This document shows, piece by piece, positions 59,819-64,000 of a DNA stretch of 64,000 bases; position 1 is the first letter of the stretch; each line of letters starts with the position of its first letter. A program made the translations under genes and the position numbers. The stretch is from Clostridium sp. CAG:510 (lineage in GTDB: Bacteria; Bacillota; Clostridia; Lachnospirales; Lachnospiraceae). Below the pieces are notes generated by a model. That model worked only from the letters and a program-made list of their open reading frames with translations. It was not told the DNA's origin and searched no databases. The stretch is taken from assembly GCA_000434615.1 (NCBI GenBank), contig FR880848.1, positions 77,897 through 141,896 on the forward strand, given 5' to 3'.

Positions 59819-61168
59819 CTAAAACATAATATCCTGTATCAGGTTTGCCAGATGCTCGGCCTCTGTCTGAATTTGTTCCTTGTCCTTGCCTTCAATCATA
59901 ACTCTTACCAGCGGCTCTGTACCGGACGGACGGATGAGTACTCTGCCCTCTCCCGCAAATTTATCCTCCAGTTCTTTGATTGCCTGCGCAATTTCAGGAT
60001 ATTCCAGATAATGTTCTTTTTTGTGATTAGCGACCTTGGCATTTACCAGTGCCTGCGGCAGCTCTTCCATAATAGTGGAAAGTTCGGAAAGCGGCCTGCC
60101 GGTTTCCACAATAACCTGCAAAAGATGCAGAGCGCTCAAAAGACCGTCGCCGGTGGTATTTTCATCTAAGAAAATTACATGGCCTGACTGTTCGCCGCCT
60201 AAGCTGGCACCAATTTCCTTCATGCGTTCCAGAACGTAACGGTCACCTACCTTGGTCTGCTCCGTCTTGATGTCGTGGTCCTTTGCCATCAGGAAAAATC
60301 CCAGATTGCTCATAACGGTTACTACAATGGTATCCTGCTTCAGAGTACCCTTTTCTTTCATAAAGTTGCCGACGATAGCCATAATCTTGTCGCCGTCCAC
60401 GATTTTACCATTTTCGTCCACCGCCAGCAATCTGTCCGCATCACCGTCAAATGCCAGACCAACCTGGGCTTTTTCTACAAGGACACGGCCCTGCAGCTCT
60501 TCCATATGGGTGGAACCGCAGTTGGCATTGATATTGGTGCCGTCCGGATTGTTATGGATAGCTACCACCTGTGCTCCCAGCTCCTTTAACGCTTCTACGG
60601 ATGTATAGAAGGAAGCGCCTTCCGCACAGTCCACAACCACTTTTAAGCTGCTTAAATCCACGGGTACGGCGCGGATGGCATGATTGATGTATTCCTCTCT
60701 GGCATCAGTGCGGTACTTGATTTTGCCGACACCGGAGCCGGTGGGAAACTTCACGCCCTGCATATTGCTCTTGATCAGGCTTTCGATTTCGTCTTCCAGT
60801 TCATCGGGAAGCTTATAACCGTTGCCGTCAAAGAATTTAATGCCGTTAAACTCCACCGGATTGTGGGAAGCGGAAATCACAACGCCGGCATCCACTTTGT
60901 ATTTTCTTGTCAGATACGCAATGGCAGGGGTGGGAATCACTCCTACATAAATGCAGTTAGCTCCCACGGAGCACGCTCCCGCCATCAGGGCATTTGCCAG
61001 CATATCGCCGGAAATTCTGGTGTCACAGCCTATCATGATAGTCGGCTTATGCGCCTTCTCCTTTGTCAGTACACTGGCTCCCGCCTGTCCTAACTGCATG
61101 GCAAGTAACGGCGTCAGTTCTTCATTTGCCACACCTCTTACTCCGTCTGTTCCAAATAAACGACTCAT
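59819..61168 (-). CDS. glmM: GlmM: phosphoglucosamine mutase
   Basis: A 449-residue protein of usual length. It has FGTDGVRG at the start, the phosphoserine loop ISASHNPVEFNG (Ser101), the metal loop FDGDADR and RPSGTEPLVRVM at the C-terminus. It converts glucosamine-6-phosphate to glucosamine-1-phosphate for UDP-GlcNAc, the common precursor of peptidoglycan and of the N-acetylated sugars made elsewhere in this window. The order cdaA-cdaR-glmM is conserved in Firmicutes; GlmM is known to bind and inhibit CdaA. Confidence 0.97.
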   Translation of the reverse strand: MSRLFGTDGVRGVANEELTPLLAMQLGQAGASVLTKEKAHKPTIMIGCDTRISGDMLANALMAGACSVGANCIYVGVIPTPAIAYLTRKYKVDAGVVISASHNPVEFNGIKFFDGNGYKLPDELEDEIESLIKSNMQGVKFPTGSGVGKIKYRTDAREEYINHAIRAVPVDLSSLKVVVDCAEGASFYTSVEALKELGAQVVAIHNNPDGTNINANCGSTHMEELQGRVLVEKAQVGLAFDGDADRLLAVDENGKIVDGDKIMAIVGNFMKEKGTLKQDTIVVTVMSNLGFFLMAKDHDIKTEQTKVGDRYVLERMKEIGASLGGEQSGHVIFLDENTTGDGLLSALHLLQVIVETGRPLSELSTIMEELPQALVNAKVANHKKEHYLEYPEIAQAIKELEDKFAGEGRVLIRPSGTEPLVRVMIEGKDKEQIQTEAEHLANLIQDIMF

Positions 61169-61198
61169 TCTTCTTCACCATATCCTTCCTCTGGAATA

Positions 61199-62500
61199 TC
61201 ATTCTTCTGTTATTGCGGTAATCTTTACCTGTACCTTAATGGGCTGCACAATTGTAATGCTGCCTGTCACGGATACAAAGACCTCCGCATCATAAGTGCC
61301 TTCCCGCAGCTCCGTCATCTGGTGTTTATCCATCAGCTGTTTGATGCTGATGTAACCTGCCATGTCGCTGTCCTTCCAGCTGTCAATATCCGCTTTTAAG
61401 CCGGTTACCTGTAGGTTGTAGTGGTCTTTCAAATCCACAATTTCGGCGGTATAGTCTTCCGGCAGACTGGAAAACTGTATTTTATCCCCCTTAATCTGCA
61501 GTTCGGACTCATATTCCTTTTCAATGCCCACGGTAACCGTCAGTCTGCCTGATGCGCTCCGGTTTGCCAGACTCACATTCTCCGGCAGATAATCCTTGAT
61601 GTTCAGGGAGAATACCGCATCCTCCGTACAGTCTGTAACATCCAGCGCCTCTTCCGGAATTGTAATCTCATGAATGCCTGTCAGGCTTTCCGTAGATCCC
61701 GCAATGGTAACGTTTTCCATGGTGCTGGTAACAGTGCCGTTAAGCAGGTATCCCTGAGCCGGTGTACCGGAGGCCGTAATCTTAACGGGAACGGTCTTGG
61801 TGTCTAAGATTTCTACCTTAACTCTTACCTTGGATGTATTGATTTCCAGATTTTCCTTGTCAATTTCCTTATCGGATGCATCGTAAAGCTTTACTTCCGC
61901 ATAGGTGGAAATATTGCCTGCCGCATCTGTAACATCCACCGTTACCCTGGCGGTTGCAATGCCTGTCACCACGGATTCGGGACCGGAAATTTCAATCCGG
62001 TTCTGGTCGGGTGTCGTATCGCTGATAATGTAACCTTTTGCCACTTCACCGCTGACTTCCGTCTGCAGCTCCAGCCGCTTGGTCTTCTTCTTTTCAATGT
62101 TCAGCTTAAGTATCTGGTTGCTGCCGGAAATACTGGTAATCTGTTCGTTGTAACGGAGGGAATAAAACCGGATTTCCACCGTATTGGCAACCGTCAGATT
62201 GCTGAAATCCGCTTCCGCCACAATATCGCTGGTGCTGAGTTCATCCCGGATGGACTTCTTTGCCATAACGGACACTCTCGAAACCGTGTCGGTTTTGTCC
62301 AGAATTTCATATACCATGTTTTCATCCGTTAAAACTTCCGTATTTACCAGTTTTACGGGAATATTATAAAAGACCTTCTGATCTTCCGGGTTTTCAATGG
62401 TCATAACAAGCAGCCACAGAAAGAATGCTGCTGCAAGGGAAAAAAGTTTCAAAGCCCAGTTGTTCAGAAACAAACCTGCAATTTTATTTTTCTTTTTCAA
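61199..62500 (-). CDS. cdaR: CdaR: YbbR-domain regulator of CdaA
   Basis: A membrane-anchored extracellular protein. One N-terminal helix (LKLFSLAAAFFLWLLVM) is followed by four YbbR-like repeats, as in CdaR/YbbR, which modulates CdaA. The longest frame begins at an ATG at 62560, 77 bp inside cdaA, without a good ribosome site. A TTG at 62500 comes just after AGGAG and places the helix about 15 residues in, so I take it as start (433 residues); it overlaps cdaA by 17 bp. Confidence 0.9.
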   Translation of the reverse strand: MKKKNKIAGLFLNNWALKLFSLAAAFFLWLLVMTIENPEDQKVFYNIPVKLVNTEVLTDENMVYEILDKTDTVSRVSVMAKKSIRDELSTSDIVAEADFSNLTVANTVEIRFYSLRYNEQITSISGSNQILKLNIEKKKTKRLELQTEVSGEVAKGYIISDTTPDQNRIEISGPESVVTGIATARVTVDVTDAAGNISTYAEVKLYDASDKEIDKENLEINTSKVRVKVEILDTKTVPVKITASGTPAQGYLLNGTVTSTMENVTIAGSTESLTGIHEITIPEEALDVTDCTEDAVFSLNIKDYLPENVSLANRSASGRLTVTVGIEKEYESELQIKGDKIQFSSLPEDYTAEIVDLKDHYNLQVTGLKADIDSWKDSDMAGYISIKQLMDKHQMTELREGTYDAEVFVSVTGSITIVQPIKVQVKITAITEE

Positions 62501-63371
62501 CTTTCTCCTGTTTACTCCTTCCCTTAAAGAATTTATATCCTCTGCGGTTGTCCTCTTCACTTTCCGGCTGCAGCTTCTGCAGACGGACTTTCAGACTCTC
62601 CGCATCCAGGTTGCGTTCCAGACCGCCCTTGTAGGCAACGCTGATTTTACCGGTTTCTTCAGATACAATAACAGTAACCGCATCCGTCACTTCGGAAATA
62701 CCTACACCTGCTCTGTGTCTGGTGCCTAAGTTTTTATCAAGGCTCATATTATCGGACAGAGGCAGGTAGCAGGTTGCGGAAGTAATCCGGTTGCCGCGTA
62801 CAATCACGGCACCGTCATGCAGCGGTGTATTGTGTTCAAAAATATTGATGAGAAGCTGGCTTGTCACGATACCATCCACTTCAATACCGGTACGTTCAAA
62901 GTCACCCAGCGGCTGTTTGCCTTCGATTACAATCAAAGCGCCCGTGCGTACCTTTCCCATTTCCACACAGGCTTTTACGATTTCATTGATGGTTTTAGTA
63001 CTGAAGGAAGACTCCACCCCCTTGCTGCCGGTAAAAGGCAGTACATTGGTGATAATCTCCTTGTTGCCCAGTTCTTCCAGGGCTTTTCTGAGCTCCGGCT
63101 GTAATACCACAATCAGTGCCGTTACTGCGAAGCCTATAATATTCCTGCCCAGCCACAGGATGGTTGTCATGTGGAAATATGCCGCAATCAGCCAGAAACC
63201 CAGTATGAAAGCAAGCCCCTTTAGCAGCGACCAGGCTCTTGTATTTTTTATCCAGATAAGGATATGGTAGAAAAGAAATGATATAATCAGAATTTCCACC
63301 AGGCTGGAAAAATCCATATCCGGCATACGTCTTATGATGTTTTCCGTAAGATTCTGAAATTGCAAATGCAT
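62484..63371 (-). CDS. cdaA: CdaA: diadenylate cyclase
   Basis: A 295-residue protein with three N-terminal helices (about residues 21-92) and a DAC domain (about 110-245). The catalytic motifs DGAVIV (186-191) and GTRHRAG (216-222) are intact. It joins two ATP into c-di-AMP, which controls potassium and wall homeostasis. The C-terminal tail is charged and overlaps the start of cdaR. ATG behind AGGTAAGT. Confidence 0.97.
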   Translation of the reverse strand: MHLQFQNLTENIIRRMPDMDFSSLVEILIISFLFYHILIWIKNTRAWSLLKGLAFILGFWLIAAYFHMTTILWLGRNIIGFAVTALIVVLQPELRKALEELGNKEIITNVLPFTGSKGVESSFSTKTINEIVKACVEMGKVRTGALIVIEGKQPLGDFERTGIEVDGIVTSQLLINIFEHNTPLHDGAVIVRGNRITSATCYLPLSDNMSLDKNLGTRHRAGVGISEVTDAVTVIVSEETGKISVAYKGGLERNLDAESLKVRLQKLQPESEEDNRRGYKFFKGRSKQEKVEKEK

Positions 63372-63386
63372 ACTTACCTTTTACCC

Positions 63387-64000
63387 TCAAATTTCTTCAA
63401 AATCGTCGTCATTCTCCTGCGGTCCGTGCTGTGTGCCAATCGTCATGGATGCAGCCTGACGGCTCACATTCCTGTGTTCCGGGGAATGTGCGGTATTTCT
63501 TACAGCTCCCTGTCTTATCGTACCGCCTGCGGAAGCTCTCCTCTGCTGCGGGTACTCACTTCCGGTTCTGACCGGCTGGGTTGCCACGTTGCCGGTATGA
63601 CCGGTGTGTGCCGCACGCCCCATCTGGGAGTTGATTTTTTTCACGGTTTTTTCGGGTGCCGCCACTGTCATCTTGGGCACCGCCTTTACATAGTAATAAT
63701 ATTCGTCATCTTCAAACTGTACCTTTTCCGTTCGGCTGTAATCCACACCCAGTACAAAAAACTGGATAATCAGGGCAATGCCGAGGGATACAATGGAGCC
63801 GAGCAGGATACCGATGACGGAAACATTGGTATCGTACATTAAATCGCCTAAAAGCAAAATCATCACATCGGCAATGGTGCCCGCAATACTGGCTATCGTC
63901 CAGGAATGGTCCACGGAAAGTCTTTTGATAATATAAACCAGCTCCAGGGTAAAGACAAATGCTACAACCGTAATCAGCATTTCCTTGTTACCCAAAATAC
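63387..64000 (-). CDS. Unnamed membrane protein upstream of cdaA, 5' end cut by the window edge
   Basis: The frame stays open to base 64000; its first possible start in view is a weak TTG (63995), so the true start is probably outside. At least 203 residues: three hydrophobic segments (about residues 5-22, 33-50, 58-82), then a long hydrophilic tail rich in Gly, Ala, Arg, His and Thr with no clear fold, ending ENDDDFEEI. It lies 15 bp before cdaA in the same direction, so it is probably co-transcribed. I do not recognise the family. Confidence 0.7.
   Translation of the reverse strand, partial: ILGNKEMLITVVAFVFTLELVYIIKRLSVDHSWTIASIAGTIADVMILLLGDLMYDTNVSVIGILLGSIVSLGIALIIQFFVLGVDYSRTEKVQFEDDEYYYYVKAVPKMTVAAPEKTVKKINSQMGRAAHTGHTGNVATQPVRTGSEYPQQRRASAGGTIRQGAVRNTAHSPEHRNVSRQAASMTIGTQHGPQENDDDFEEI

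Overview
The window looks like a Clostridia chromosome, most likely Lachnospiraceae. The grounds are the cdaA-cdaR-glmM order at the right end, a Spo0A-type DNA-binding domain, a YerB-like (DUF3048) lipoprotein, membrane proteins of a type common in Lachnospiraceae, and strong AGGAGG-like ribosome sites. This placement is inferred from gene content only. Almost everything is on the minus strand. Two genes (57.66-59.34 kb) are on the plus strand. No gap without a gene exceeds 300 bases; the largest are 237 bp (57421-57657, two divergent promoters) and 194 bp (16260-16453, a long inverted repeat). No rRNA, tRNA, CRISPR array or insertion sequence was seen.

Right end (64.0-59.5 kb): an unnamed membrane protein cut by the window edge, the diadenylate cyclase CdaA, its regulator CdaR, GlmM, and an HPr-like phosphocarrier with its own promoter and terminator. 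Next come the plus-strand DUF212 membrane protein and DUF3048 lipoprotein. Opposite them are a GT2 glycosyltransferase and a free-standing Spo0A effector domain that closes with a terminator at 55.9 kb.

55.9-31.7 kb: a large leftward glycan-assembly locus begins at a promoter at 55.88-55.91 kb. It holds a polytopic initiating phosphoglycosyltransferase, a Wzz-like protein, an EpsG-like polymerase, many GT2 and GT4 glycosyltransferases, a PglK-like ABC flippase, a candidate GT52-type nonulosonyltransferase, and most of a pseudaminic acid pathway (pseF, a pseI-pseH fusion, pseG, pseC; no pseB). A two-gene HipBA-like toxin-antitoxin module sits between pseG and pseC, with a palindrome over its promoter.

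31.6-25.7 kb: a six-gene operon with its own promoter encodes FkbH-like protein, acyl carrier protein, MBOAT acyltransferase, SGNH/DltD-like protein, MaoC hydratase and SDR. I read this as a Dlt-like extracellular acylation system in which FkbH, not an adenylating DltA, loads the carrier. It is the best candidate here for an undescribed system.

25.7-16.4 kb: a second assembly set. It has an O-antigen-ligase/polymerase-type protein, a WbpM/CapD-type 4,6-dehydratase, a PglC-like initiating transferase, a 4-keto-reductase-like SDR, a PglA-like GT4, a TviB/WbpO-like dehydrogenase and a TviC/WbpP-like epimerase. Together these suggest QuiNAc (or a related sugar) and GalNAcA.

16.3-0 kb: tailoring and glycosyltransferase genes follow: a formyltransferase-like protein, two polysaccharide-deacetylase-like proteins, a FemAB-like protein, several GT2/GT4 enzymes and GT-C-like membrane proteins. 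There is also an fdtA/fdtC/fdtB set for dTDP-3-amino-3,6-dideoxyhexose in which fdtB is broken by what looks like a 17-nt deletion.
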